Below, piece by piece: positions 1-7,982 of a stretch of 64,000 nucleotides of DNA; the first letter of the stretch is position 1, and every line of letters starts with the position of its first letter. The position numbers were made by a program, and so were the translations under genes. The stretch comes from Clostridiales bacterium (lineage in GTDB: Bacteria > Bacillota > Clostridia > Oscillospirales > Oscillospiraceae): NCBI GenBank assembly GCA_029268065.1, contig JAJUHC010000011.1:1-64000 (forward strand), read 5' to 3'. The notes beneath the pieces are model-generated. The model searched no databases and was not told where the DNA came from. It was given only the letters and a program-made list of their open reading frames with translations.

Positions 1-71
1 TCCTTAGGCACAAGCGTGTCTATGTCTACCATTATGACGTCACGCCGGCTGTCTTTTTTCCACTCTTCCAT
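1..71 (-). CDS. Transposase N-terminus, IS1182-like (partial)
   Basis: The reading frame starts at an ATG at 71 on the minus strand, behind a good ribosome site (AAGGAGG), and leaves the window after about 23 codons. The visible peptide has a charged start (MEEWKKDSRRD) and then a VDIDTLVPK motif. From memory this resembles the start of IS1182-family DDE transposases, where a similar (I/L)xxLVPxDHLLRKI segment opens the protein. Only the first third of that motif is inside the window, so the family call is tentative. A hairpin terminator lies just upstream, and a tRNA gene on the same strand lies behind it, a common neighbourhood for insertion sequences. A cellular gene with a similar N-terminus cannot be excluded. 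Confidence 0.45.
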   Translation of the reverse strand, partial: MEEWKKDSRRDVIMVDIDTLVPK

Positions 72-102
72 TTCTCCGCCTCCTTGCTTCTCCATTATAC
101 CA

Positions 103-132
103 AAAAAACACGCCCTCGGCGTGCTTTTTTGA
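103..132. terminator. Bidirectional hairpin terminator
   Basis: A six-base-pair stem (CACGCC/GGCGTG) with a three-base loop is flanked by A-runs on one side and T-runs on the other, so it can work in both directions. It separates the tRNA transcript from the transposase-like gene. Confidence 0.7.
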
Positions 133-140
133 CAGGCTGG

Positions 141-176
141 CATTATGAGCCGTACCTTACGGCACGGCTCATAATG
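141..176. repeat. 13-bp perfect inverted repeat beside tRNA-Ser
   Basis: Arms 141-153 and 164-176 are perfect reverse complements (CATTATGAGCCGT) around a 10-base spacer. It lies directly 3' of the tRNA on the minus strand. No long T-run follows, so it may be a processing stem, a weak terminator or an insertion-sequence end. Confidence 0.6.
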
Positions 177-179
177 GAT

Positions 180-271
180 TGGCGGAGAAGGAGGGATTTG
201 AACCCTCGCGCGCTTTTGACACGCCTACGCCCTTAGCAGGGGCGCCTCTTCGGCCTCTTGAGTACTTCTCC
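180..271 (-). tRNA. tRNA-Ser (anticodon GCU)
   Basis: On the minus strand the sequence folds as a class II tRNA. The acceptor arms are GGAGAAG (265-271) and CTTCTCC (184-190), followed by discriminator G and an encoded CCA (180-182). The anticodon stem CCC/GGG frames a loop reading CTGCTAA, giving anticodon GCU for AGC/AGU serine codons. A long variable arm and the T-loop GGTTCAAATC are both visible, as expected for serine tRNA. The gene is about 92 nucleotides including CCA. Confidence 0.95.
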
Positions 272-386
272 AAGCCGACGGAAAGCATAGATGGTCAACG
301 TTTATACGCCTAGACGCTAAGACATGATAGCATAGCCGCCTTGCTTTGTCAATGTAAAGACAGATATTTTTTATCTTTTCCGTCTC

Positions 387-415
387 TTGACATCGTTCCC
401 GCAATAAAATAATAT
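387..415 (+). promoter_or_regulatory. Sigma-A promoter of gltX
   Basis: TTGACA (387-392), a 17-base spacer and TATA-like TAATAT (410-415) form a near-consensus vegetative promoter. The predicted start is about 15 bases before the gltX ribosome site, giving a very short leader with no room for a T-box or other leader control. Confidence 0.85.
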
Positions 416-438
416 AAAAGCGGAAATGAGGATGAATT

Positions 439-1923
439 ATGGTTTTGGATTATAAATGGTTTGAAGAAATGGAGGCGCGCATACCGCACGGCGAGGTTCG
501 CACGCGCTTCGCGCCGAGCCCGACGGGCTACATGCACGTCGGAAACCTCCGTACGGCACTTTACGCTTACCTCATAGCCCGTCGCTTCGGAGGCAGGTTC
601 CTTTTGCGTATAGAGGACACCGATCAGGGGCGTTATGTTGAGGGCGCCACCGAGGCGATATACAACACGCTGAAAAAATGCGGGATAAGCCACGACGAAG
701 GCCCGGATATCGGAGGCCCCGTAGGCCCCTATGTCCAGACGGAGCGGCGTGAGATTTACGGAAGGTTCGCGGCCCTGCTGATCGAAAAAGGAGGGGCTTA
801 CCGCTGCTTCTGCGGAAAGGACGAGCAGGAGGATGCCGAGCAGGGAGATAAGGGCATAAAGAAGTACGACGGCCGCTGCAGCCGTCTTTCCAAGGCTGAA
901 ATCGAGGAAAGGCTCAAGGCGGGCATGCCGTATGTCATACGCCAGAAGATTCCTGCGGGCTCAACATCCTTTACGGACATGGTTTTCGGCGACATCACGG
1001 TTGAAAACGACACCCTGGACGACAACGTGCTCATTAAGTCTGACGGACTCCCAACCTACAATTTTGCAAACGTGGTGGACGACCATCTCATGGGCATAAC
1101 CCACGTCGTGAGAGGCTCGGAATACCTCAGCAGCACACCAAAGTACAATCTGCTTTACAAAGCCTTCGGCTGGGACGTTCCGCACTATATCCACTGCCCG
1201 CCGGTCATGCGGGACGCACATAACAAGATGTCGAAGCGCCACGGCGACCCGTCGTATGAGGACCTGCTCGCTCTCGGCTACCTCTCGGAGGCTGTTGTGA
1301 ACTATGTGGCGCTGCTCGGCTGGAGCCCGGGGGGCGAGCGGGAGATTTTTACGCTTCCGGAGCTTGTCGGGGTGTTCGACATAAGCGGAATTTCAAAGTC
1401 GCCCGCGATTTTCGACATCACAAAGCTCAGCCACTTCAACAGCGAGTATATCAGGGCTATGAGCCTCGGGGATTTCCACGAGCTCGCGCTGCCATATATA
1501 CGATCCGCAGTGAAAAAAGCGGACGCGGATACGATGGCGATAGCCGAGATACTGCATCAGCGCTGCGAGAGGCTCACCGACATACCGGAGAAGCTGGACT
1601 TCTTTGACACTCTCCCGGAATACGACGCCGCGCTGTATGTGCATAAAAAGTCCAAGACCGACGAAGCGGTATCCCTTGACATGCTGAAGACCGTTTTGCC
1701 GGTGCTTGAGGGCGTTGCCGAATGGACTATGGAAAACGTCCAGAACGCGCTTTTCGCGCTTGTCGAGAATCTCGGGGTCAAGAATGCCACCCTGCTCTGG
1801 CCGCTCAGAATAGCCGTATCCGGCAAGGCGGTCACGCCCGGGGGAGCGGTTGAAATATGCTATATTTTGGGCAAAGAGGAGACCCTCGCGAGGATAAGGG
1901 CAGGTATCAAAAAATTGTCATAA
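439..1923 (+). CDS. gltX: Glutamyl-tRNA synthetase
   Basis: This cytoplasmic class I aminoacyl-tRNA synthetase charges tRNA-Glu with glutamate using ATP. The N-terminal catalytic motif is visible as RFAPSPTGYMHVGN (residues about 22-35, the HIGH-type signature) and the second ATP-binding loop as NKMSKRHG (about 264-271). The remaining C-terminal part is the helical anticodon-binding region. At 494 residues it has the usual bacterial length. The ATG start follows a GAGGATG ribosome site and sits just behind a strong sigma-A promoter. Whether it is discriminating or also charges tRNA-Gln cannot be told here; in Clostridia a non-discriminating enzyme with the GatCAB pathway is common. The gene ends in a hairpin terminator that overlaps the start of the next gene, ypeB. 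Confidence 0.97.
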   Translation: MVLDYKWFEEMEARIPHGEVRTRFAPSPTGYMHVGNLRTALYAYLIARRFGGRFLLRIEDTDQGRYVEGATEAIYNTLKKCGISHDEGPDIGGPVGPYVQTERREIYGRFAALLIEKGGAYRCFCGKDEQEDAEQGDKGIKKYDGRCSRLSKAEIEERLKAGMPYVIRQKIPAGSTSFTDMVFGDITVENDTLDDNVLIKSDGLPTYNFANVVDDHLMGITHVVRGSEYLSSTPKYNLLYKAFGWDVPHYIHCPPVMRDAHNKMSKRHGDPSYEDLLALGYLSEAVVNYVALLGWSPGGEREIFTLPELVGVFDISGISKSPAIFDITKLSHFNSEYIRAMSLGDFHELALPYIRSAVKKADADTMAIAEILHQRCERLTDIPEKLDFFDTLPEYDAALYVHKKSKTDEAVSLDMLKTVLPVLEGVAEWTMENVQNALFALVENLGVKNATLLWPLRIAVSGKAVTPGGAVEICYILGKEETLARIRAGIKKLS

Positions 1924-1935
1924 GTTTTTAGGAAT

Positions 1936-1980
1936 AAATCACCCATTTGCGGAAAATCTATCCGCAAGGGGTGATTTTTT
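1936..1980 (+). terminator. gltX terminator hairpin overlapping the ypeB start
   Basis: Left arm 1936-1953 pairs with 1961-1977 (seven inner and nine outer pairs, with a small asymmetric bulge), and a T-run covers 1975-1980. The right arm contains the AAGGGGTGA ribosome site of ypeB, and its TTG start (1979) is in the T-run, so termination and ypeB translation compete for the same bases. Confidence 0.8.
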
Positions 1981-3328
1981 GCGCAGAAAGAATAAGATCC
2001 TTCTGGTCAGCTACCTTTGCGCCGCTTTACTGGCTTTCGGCGGCATGGCCGTCAAGGATTACACGGATATTTTAAACTACGAGCGCTTTATAAACAACGC
2101 CTATCAGCGTTCTTTCAACGAGCTTGTGACCTCGGTAAACGATATCGACACCGCGCTTTCCAAGGTCAAATACGCGACGACCTCTCCGATGATCAATTCA
2201 CTCTGCACTCAGATATTCGGAAGATCGATGGCGGCTCAGATGTCCCTGGGCGAGCTGCCGTTTTCAAACTATGAGCTTACGGAAACGGCGGCCTTCATAA
2301 CAAGGGTGGGAAACTACGCCTATGCCCTCTCCGTGATAACCGCCGGGGGCGACATGCCGCTGGAAAACGACATGCAGAACCTTCAGAGCCTCTCGCTGAC
2401 CGCCGCAGCGCTCTCTTCAAGGCTTACCGAGCTTGAGGCGGAGGTGGGGCACGGCACAATGACCGTCGGAGAGCTGAAAAACGCTCAGAGGCAGACGGAC
2501 AAAGCCGGAGAGAAGGCCTCTCTGGGTGAAAACTTCAAGCTCATAGAAAGCGAGTTCCCCGAGGTTCCGACGCTGATCTACGACGGGCCGTTTTCGGCTC
2601 ATCTTGAAAATCAGAAGCCGAAGCTTATTGAGAACGCCGACGAAGTGGACAGCGAAACCGCGCGCCGGAAGGCGATAGAATTCATGGGCGTTTCGCCCGA
2701 TAAGGCCGCGGTCGTGGGACACAGGGGCGGAAGGATACCTGCGTATCTTATCGGAGTGTCGACGGAAAAGGGCGACTTGACGGTGGTGGTAACAAAGCAG
2801 GGCGGAGTCGTATTGAGCGTTTTCGACGGCGCGCCGGTTAACGAGTCTAAAATAACTCCCGAGGAGGCTGTCGGGATCGCCAAGCGCTTTTTGACGGAAC
2901 GCGGCTTCCCCAATATGAAAAGCAGCTATTGGATAGTCGAAAACAACGTCGCGCTTATAAACTTCGCCTATGTCCAGGACGGAGTCATATGCTACCCGGA
3001 CCTCATAAAGGTTTCGATCGCGCTCGACAAGGGCACCCTGGTCGGTTTTGAGGCAAACGGCTATGTGACAAACCATTGCGACCGCGACCTGCCGGAGGCG
3101 GTCATCGGAGCGGGAGAGGCGAAAAGATTCGTTTCGCCGTCGCTTTCCATCCTTTCGCACGAGCTTGCGGTTATTCCAACCGACGGCAGATTCGAGGTTT
3201 TATGCCACGAGTTCAAGTGCCTTTCGCCAGAGGGCAGGCATTACCTGATTTACGTTAACGCGAAAACAGGACAAGAGGAGCAGATGCTCATATTGATCGA
3301 GGACCCGGGGGGAACGCTGACCATATAA
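1979..3328 (+). CDS. ypeB: Spore germination protein YpeB
   Basis: YpeB is a membrane-anchored spore protein needed to assemble and regulate the cortex-lytic enzyme SleB. An N-terminal membrane segment (about residues 7-24) is followed by a helical domain with the family's NNAYQRSFNEL-type opening, and two PepSY-like segments fill the C-terminal half (about 220-285 and 290-360). The 449-residue length is normal. The start is TTG, supported by AAGGGGTGA five bases upstream and by keeping the membrane segment; the next ATG would remove it. The usual partner sleB, normally just upstream, is absent here and gltX stands in its place. The ribosome site is buried in the gltX terminator stem. A forespore promoter was looked for upstream, but nothing convincing was seen. 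Confidence 0.88.
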   Translation: MRRKNKILLVSYLCAALLAFGGMAVKDYTDILNYERFINNAYQRSFNELVTSVNDIDTALSKVKYATTSPMINSLCTQIFGRSMAAQMSLGELPFSNYELTETAAFITRVGNYAYALSVITAGGDMPLENDMQNLQSLSLTAAALSSRLTELEAEVGHGTMTVGELKNAQRQTDKAGEKASLGENFKLIESEFPEVPTLIYDGPFSAHLENQKPKLIENADEVDSETARRKAIEFMGVSPDKAAVVGHRGGRIPAYLIGVSTEKGDLTVVVTKQGGVVLSVFDGAPVNESKITPEEAVGIAKRFLTERGFPNMKSSYWIVENNVALINFAYVQDGVICYPDLIKVSIALDKGTLVGFEANGYVTNHCDRDLPEAVIGAGEAKRFVSPSLSILSHELAVIPTDGRFEVLCHEFKCLSPEGRHYLIYVNAKTGQEEQMLILIEDPGGTLTI

Positions 3329-3337
3329 CAACCAAAA

Positions 3338-3369
3338 GCAATCGGGATGCCGGGGCATCCCGATTGCTT
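3338..3369 (+). terminator. ypeB terminator (first copy of duplicated hairpin)
   Basis: A 14-base-pair perfect stem at 3338-3367 with a two-base centre follows the ypeB stop by nine bases. The same 30 bases occur again, unchanged, at 3564-3593, on the far side of the structured element. Confidence 0.75.
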
Positions 3370-3563
3370 CAGACTGTCAAAAAACCTGAGAGCAAAAAAT
3401 GTGCAAACAGTATTTAACCATTTTTCCGGCGGCGTGTACGCCGGAAAAATACGTTATCCCGCGCAATTGTGCGCGACCGGGGGTATCGAGCCGTAAGGCT
3501 CGTATCTAGGGGGTATTGGATACCCCCTGGAAGCGTGTCGAAACGCTTTTTCGACACGCTCAG
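3368..3563 (+). repeat. Structured multi-hairpin intergenic element, copy 1
   Basis: Non-coding element starting with an AGACTGTCAAAA box (3371-3382), then five stems. H1 is 3421-3449 (11 pairs). H2 is 3460-3475 (GCGCA/TGCGC), followed by an invariant GACCGGGGG. H3 is 3487-3502 (CGAGCC/GGCTCG, loop GTAA). H4 is 3506-3530 (11 pairs, loop TGG). H5 is 3533-3559 (11 pairs). The same order is found at 37749-37927 and 43919-44111, with compensating base changes. It sits between ypeB and a convergent minus-strand gene. I do not recognise the family. Confidence 0.8.
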
Positions 3564-3597
3564 GCAATCGGGATGCCGGGGCATCCCGATTGCTTTT
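3564..3597 (+). terminator. Second, identical copy of the ypeB terminator hairpin
   Basis: An exact 30-base repeat of 3338-3367, here followed by TTTT. It can end plus-strand transcripts that read through the element, or serve the convergent gene on the minus strand. Confidence 0.75.
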
Positions 3598-3640
3598 GTC
3601 AATGAATTTCACAGGGGGGCGGTTGGTCTTATTTCGGAAC

Positions 3641-4207
3641 TTATTTATCGGGAAAAGGGATGGGTTCTCCGCTCGCTTTGAAAAGGGGGAGTGGCGCGAT
3701 GTATTTTATATCGTTTCGCTTCATCGCGTCGCCCTCGGCCAGAACCGCCATTTTTGATACAATGACGCCGCCTGCGGAGCTTACAAGCTTTTCGAGCGCA
3801 CGGAGAGACTCTCCGGTGGATATAACGTCGTCGACTATGAGCACGCGCTTTCCCTTCATCGTGTCCGCGTCTTCCCTGTCAAGGTAGAGATGCTGCACGC
3901 CGTCGGTTGTGATGGACTTTACTATCACCTGCAGCGGGTCCACCATGTACAGCTTCGGCTGCTTTCTGGCAATGAAGTACTTTTTGCCGCTCTGGCGCGA
4001 CATTTCAAATGCGAGCGGTATGCTTTTCGCCTCCGCCGTAATGATATAGTCGAATTCCGGAGCCATCTCGAGGAGCTTTTTCGCGCTGGCGACGGTCAGC
4101 TCCACGTCTCCGAACATATTCAGCGCGCCTATGTAGAGATCCTCCGTGATTTCACAAAGAGGGAGATGGCGCTCAATGCCGCCGATGTCGATTTTATAGG
4201 CCTTCAA
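3641..4207 (-). CDS. Adenine/xanthine phosphoribosyltransferase-like protein
   Basis: A type I phosphoribosyltransferase, predicted to join a purine base (or use one as a regulatory ligand) to PRPP in the cytoplasm. The PRPP-binding motif VLIVDDVISTGES is clear, and an ITAEAKSIPLAFEMSR segment upstream fits the adenine-phosphoribosyltransferase group. An ATG-less frame extends to 4222, but the ribosome site GGAGGG lies inside that extension, so the TTG at 4207, seven bases after it, is preferred (188 residues). It has its own strong promoter at 4242-4269, divergent from the ABC importer. Which base it uses cannot be read from sequence; it is longer than a typical bacterial Apt and could equally be an xpt-type or regulatory member. 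Confidence 0.8.
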   Translation of the reverse strand: MKAYKIDIGGIERHLPLCEITEDLYIGALNMFGDVELTVASAKKLLEMAPEFDYIITAEAKSIPLAFEMSRQSGKKYFIARKQPKLYMVDPLQVIVKSITTDGVQHLYLDREDADTMKGKRVLIVDDVISTGESLRALEKLVSSAGGVIVSKMAVLAEGDAMKRNDIKYIAPLPLFKASGEPIPFPDK

Positions 4208-4241
4208 TCGGATACCCTCCAATTTAATAAAATTCGCCTAC

Positions 4242-4269
4242 ATTATACTATACGCACGGAAAATGTCAA
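4242..4269 (-). promoter_or_regulatory. Sigma-A promoter of the phosphoribosyltransferase
   Basis: On the minus strand TTGACA (4264-4269), a 16-base spacer and TATAAT (4242-4247) match the consensus fully. The leader is only about 30 bases, so no purine riboswitch precedes the gene. Confidence 0.85.
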
Positions 4270-4304
4270 TTTAGGAAACGCTTCTATGCGTTTACAAACA
4301 CTTG

Positions 4305-4333
4305 TTGACAATGATTATATATGATGCTAACAT
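4305..4333 (+). promoter_or_regulatory. Sigma-A promoter of the ABC importer operon
   Basis: TTGACA (4305-4310), a 17-base spacer and TAACAT (4328-4333). It is divergent from the promoter at 4242-4269, with 35 bases between the two -35 boxes. The leader runs about 90 bases to the lipoprotein gene. Confidence 0.75.
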
Positions 4334-4432
4334 TAAAAAACAGATGTCTGCGCTTAAAATAATAAACGGGTAAGCCAGACATTGGAATCGGGAAAAACCG
4401 TCGGCAACCACACAATTTTAGGAGGGTCTGTA

Positions 4433-6058
4433 ATGAAGAAGCATAAACGCGCCATTTCTGTTTTAATTGCCATTTGCATGATAGCCGCTGTCATGACCGG
4501 CTGCAGCGGATCCGGCACAAGTTCCAGCCCCGCCGGCACGGCAAAGCCGAGCCCGGCCGCAAAGACTCCAGTATACGGCGGCACGCTTATCGTATCTCAG
4601 TCCACCCAGCAATTTGAAGACAACCTGTATCCCCCCACTGCGGCGAACGCCGACGTCCTGCAAAACGCCCGTCCCTGCCTTGAACCCCTTTTCAAGATTG
4701 CCTCGGACGGCACCCTGATTCCTTTCCTTGTAAAAGAGTATAAGATGGAGAATAACGGTCAGAAGTATACGTTCATTCTGCAGCAGGGAGTTAAGTTCCA
4801 CGACGGAACCGATTTTAACGCTGAAGCCGTAAAGTGGAACATTGAGCAGACCCAGGCCGGAAAGATTCAGACCGTATTCAACACCGTAAAGAGCATAGAC
4901 ATCATCGACAACTACACGCTGGTTCTCAATATGGCGTCTCCGGACCTCTTCCTGCTTCAAACCGTTGCAACCTCCCTCCCCGTATTCATGGTTTCGCCCA
5001 CGGCGGTTAAGACCAACGGCGCCGAGTGGGCCAAGACGCATCCGGTCGGAACCGGTCCCTTCAAGCTCCAGTCCTGGGATTACGGCGTAAAAATGGTTTT
5101 CGTGAAGAACGAAAACTACTGGGGCAAGGACGAGAACGGCAACAAGCTTCCGTACCTTGACGGCATAACCTTTAAGTTTATCCCCGAGAACGTTACATGC
5201 ACAACGGCGTTTAAAAACGGGGAGATCGACGTTCTGCGCGCGCTTACATCAACTATGATCACCAACCTGAAAAGCAGCTCCAAGGTCACGATTTACGATT
5301 ATGCGTTCCTGCAGCTCAACATCTGGTATCCAACCCTGGTTTCGGGGTCGAAGTTCCAGAATCTGAAGGTTCGCCAGGCCATAAGCTACGCCATCGACAT
5401 GCCGACCGTCATCAAATCGCTTTTCGGGGCTGAATTTGACACGACAAACCAGGTTTCATATCAGGGAAGCCCAATGTACAGCAAGGATATAACGGGCTAT
5501 AAATACGATCCTCAGAAGGCGAAGCAGCTGCTTGCCGAGGCGGGATACCCGAACGGCTTTGACGCTACGATAGTCGCCGAGAACACCCCCGAGAATTCCC
5601 TGCTCTGCCAGACCATACAGTCCTACTTCAAGGCCGTAGGCATCAATCTGACGATAGACCTCGCCGACGCCGCGCGCTTTGCTCAGAGCGTTATGTTCAG
5701 CTCCTGGGGCGACCGTCTCGCGGTAATTCCCTTTACATATACTCCTGACGAGATAGGCGCGGCGCGCCGCGTGCTCAACCCCGCCACCACCCTCTTCAAG
5801 AGCACCGTGGATTTCCCCGAGAAGTACAAGGGACAGGTTAACAGCCTCTTCGCCGCGACAACCGTGGACTCCGCCAAGAAGGCGTACGCCGATATGAACA
5901 AGTTCCTCATCGACGAGGCCTGCCTGCTTACTCCGATATATGTTAAAAAGTATGCGGTCGCCCAGCAGTCCTGGGTCCACGGCTTCGGCAGCGGAGCGGA
6001 CGGCGAAAAGCAGATACGCTACTGGTCGCCGGAAACCGTATGGAAGGAAAAGCGCTAG
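4433..6058 (+). CDS. ABC importer substrate-binding lipoprotein, SBP family 5
   Basis: Extracytoplasmic solute receptor of a peptide/nickel-type (Dpp/Opp/Nik) ABC importer. A lipoprotein signal with lipobox VMTGC places the acylated cysteine at residue 24, followed by a Ser/Gly/Pro-rich linker. The mature part shows family-5 features: GGTLIVSQ near the start, then a KFHDGTDFNAEAVKWN segment (about 120-135) and VGTGPFKLQSWD (about 205). The ATG at 4433 is chosen because AGGAGG precedes it and it begins the signal peptide; the frame is open further upstream. It is the first gene of a four-gene operon. The ligand (di/oligopeptide, nickel or sugar oligomer) cannot be told. A stem-loop after the gene (6090-6135) probably raises its expression over the permeases. 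Confidence 0.93.
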   Translation: MKKHKRAISVLIAICMIAAVMTGCSGSGTSSSPAGTAKPSPAAKTPVYGGTLIVSQSTQQFEDNLYPPTAANADVLQNARPCLEPLFKIASDGTLIPFLVKEYKMENNGQKYTFILQQGVKFHDGTDFNAEAVKWNIEQTQAGKIQTVFNTVKSIDIIDNYTLVLNMASPDLFLLQTVATSLPVFMVSPTAVKTNGAEWAKTHPVGTGPFKLQSWDYGVKMVFVKNENYWGKDENGNKLPYLDGITFKFIPENVTCTTAFKNGEIDVLRALTSTMITNLKSSSKVTIYDYAFLQLNIWYPTLVSGSKFQNLKVRQAISYAIDMPTVIKSLFGAEFDTTNQVSYQGSPMYSKDITGYKYDPQKAKQLLAEAGYPNGFDATIVAENTPENSLLCQTIQSYFKAVGINLTIDLADAARFAQSVMFSSWGDRLAVIPFTYTPDEIGAARRVLNPATTLFKSTVDFPEKYKGQVNSLFAATTVDSAKKAYADMNKFLIDEACLLTPIYVKKYAVAQQSWVHGFGSGADGEKQIRYWSPETVWKEKR

Positions 6059-6089
6059 AGCTTAAAGACGGAATAACGTAACGAAGTGA

Positions 6090-6135
6090 AAAGGGACATG
6101 GTAACTGTTTACCGGCAGAATACCATGTTCCCTTT
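6090..6135 (+). terminator. Attenuating stem-loop between lipoprotein and permease genes
   Basis: Arms 6090-6103 and 6121-6135 pair over 14 positions with one bulged base. There is no long T-run, so it more likely protects the 3' end of the upstream message or partly terminates, as is common after binding-protein genes. Confidence 0.6.
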
Positions 6136-6171
6136 CGTAATGGAAGCAAGAGAAAACGAGGTTTGATAATC

Positions 6172-7128
6172 TTGACTCAATATATCGTAAAAAAGATCTT
6201 TCAGGCGCTGCTCGTTCTGTTAATCGTAACCTTCATTTCCTACCTCATTATGGAGCTGATACCCGGCGACGCCGTCGATTTTCTCCTTGGTCTTGAGGCT
6301 ACTCCCGAAAAGGCGGCGGCGCTGAGGGCAAGCCTGAACCTGGATAAGCCCTTTATCGTGCGCTATTTCATGTGGCTCGGAGGCCTTTTCAGAGGCGATA
6401 TGGGAACCTCGATTTTCTACAACGACAGCGTTACCAACATTCTTGTGAAAAAGCTGCTGGTGACCTTCCGGATGGGGTTCGCCGCGCTCATAATAAGCAC
6501 GGTCGTCGGGATAACCCTCGGCGTCGTATCCGCCGTAAACCGCGGCGGCTTTTGGGACAATCTTATCAGCTTCTTCGCCAATATCGGGATTTCAATACCC
6601 GCCTTCTGGCTCGGGATACTCTTCATTATACTGTTCGCGGTGAAAATGAAGGTCTTGCCCGTGCAGGGCTATACAGATCCCTCGGCGGATTTCTGGCTGC
6701 ACACAAAGCAGATGGTCATGCCGGTGATCGTAACAGCCGTCGGCGCGCTGTCGTCCATGGTGCGGCAGACGAGATCCGCGGTTCTGGAGACCATAAGCCA
6801 GGATTACGTCCGGACGGCAAGGGAAAAGGGGCTCAGGGAGCGGGCCATACTTATTAAGCATGTACTGCGAAACGCTTTGATTCCTATACTGACGCTTCTC
6901 GGAATGCAGATCCGCGTTTTGTTCGGCGGGGTTGTAATAGTCGAGAATATCTTCGCGATTCCCGGAATGGGGAGGCTGCTCGTAAACAGCGTCTTTAACA
7001 GGGACATCACGGTCGTTCAGGGCTGCATCCTCATTATGGGCATTGTGGTAATAATAGCGAACCTGCTCGTGGACGTATCCTACGGCTTCGTTGATCCGAG
7101 AATACGCGAAATAAAGGATGTGGCATGA
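6172..7128 (+). CDS. ABC importer permease, DppB type
   Basis: Inner-membrane permease of the same importer. It has the family layout: an N-terminal membrane helix after MTQYIVKKI, a conserved GDMGTSIFYNDSV segment, and five more helices. The cytoplasmic coupling motif (EAA loop) is visible as DYVRTAREKGLRERAILIKH (about residues 210-229). TTG at 6172 is preferred over TTG at 6163, because the GAGG ribosome site is only two bases from the latter but ten from the former, and family members begin at this point. This gives 318 residues. It overlaps the next permease gene by four bases (ATGA), so the two are translationally coupled. Confidence 0.92.
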   Translation: MTQYIVKKIFQALLVLLIVTFISYLIMELIPGDAVDFLLGLEATPEKAAALRASLNLDKPFIVRYFMWLGGLFRGDMGTSIFYNDSVTNILVKKLLVTFRMGFAALIISTVVGITLGVVSAVNRGGFWDNLISFFANIGISIPAFWLGILFIILFAVKMKVLPVQGYTDPSADFWLHTKQMVMPVIVTAVGALSSMVRQTRSAVLETISQDYVRTAREKGLRERAILIKHVLRNALIPILTLLGMQIRVLFGGVVIVENIFAIPGMGRLLVNSVFNRDITVVQGCILIMGIVVIIANLLVDVSYGFVDPRIREIKDVA

Positions 7129-7970
7129 TGAAAAAAGGCTCTTTTATACGCGTCCTTGTTTCTCGCTGGACCGTTCTGCTTTCCGTTATACTGATAGCTC
7201 TCTTTATAATCGCGGCGGTGTTTGCGCCTTTGCTGATGCCCTACGACCCCCTTGCCATGGACCTGCCGAACAGGCTCGCGGCGCCGTCTCTCAAGCATCT
7301 GCTCGGCTGCGACCTTATGGGGAGGGATATTATGAGCCGTATAATTTACGGCGCCCGCACATCCATGCTGATCGCCTTTGTATCGATCATTATCGGCGGC
7401 ATTGCGGGAACGCTGCTGGGTCTCGTTGCGGGATACTTCGGCGGCGTCGTGGATACGGTCATAATGCGCCTCACGGACGCGATGATGGCCATACCCCAAA
7501 TCGTTCTTGCTCTCGGAATAGGCGTCGCGCTGGGCAGGAGCACGCTCAATCTCATGATAGCCATAGGCGTGTCCTCCGTGCCGGCCTATATACGAATGAT
7601 GCGCGGACAGACCGTGAGCACCAAAAACCAGATGTATGTGCTGTCCGCGAACGTCATAGGCTGCAGCGACTCCCGCGTGATGTACAGGCATATCCTGCCG
7701 AACAGCATTTCTCCGCTTATCGTCACCGCGACGATCAATCTGGGGGGCGCGATAATGGCGGAGGCAAGCCTCAGCTACCTCGGCCTCGGCGTGCCGCCTG
7801 AGATTCCCGCCTGGGGCACGATGGTAAGCGACGGGTTCCAGTACATAGAAACCGCGCCGATGCTCTCCGTTATTCCCGGCCTGTGCATCATGCTGGTCGT
7901 TCTGGCGTTCAATATATTCGGAGACGGCCTTCGCGATATGCTCGATCCCCGCGTCCGCGGAAGTCTGTGA
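7125..7970 (+). CDS. ABC importer permease, DppC type
   Basis: Second membrane subunit of the importer, 281 residues. A long N-terminal helix (about residues 13-37) is followed by the DppC-family segment LLGCDLMGRDIMSRIIYGAR (about 65-84), where many members read GTDxxGRD. Five further helices follow, and the EAA coupling loop lies near residues 175-195. Its ATG overlaps the stop of the first permease (7125-7128), and a second ATG follows directly, so either could be used. It ends 12 bases before the ATPase gene, in the same operon. Confidence 0.92.
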   Translation: MMKKGSFIRVLVSRWTVLLSVILIALFIIAAVFAPLLMPYDPLAMDLPNRLAAPSLKHLLGCDLMGRDIMSRIIYGARTSMLIAFVSIIIGGIAGTLLGLVAGYFGGVVDTVIMRLTDAMMAIPQIVLALGIGVALGRSTLNLMIAIGVSSVPAYIRMMRGQTVSTKNQMYVLSANVIGCSDSRVMYRHILPNSISPLIVTATINLGGAIMAEASLSYLGLGVPPEIPAWGTMVSDGFQYIETAPMLSVIPGLCIMLVVLAFNIFGDGLRDMLDPRVRGSL

Positions 7971-7982
7971 GGAGGCGGAAGC

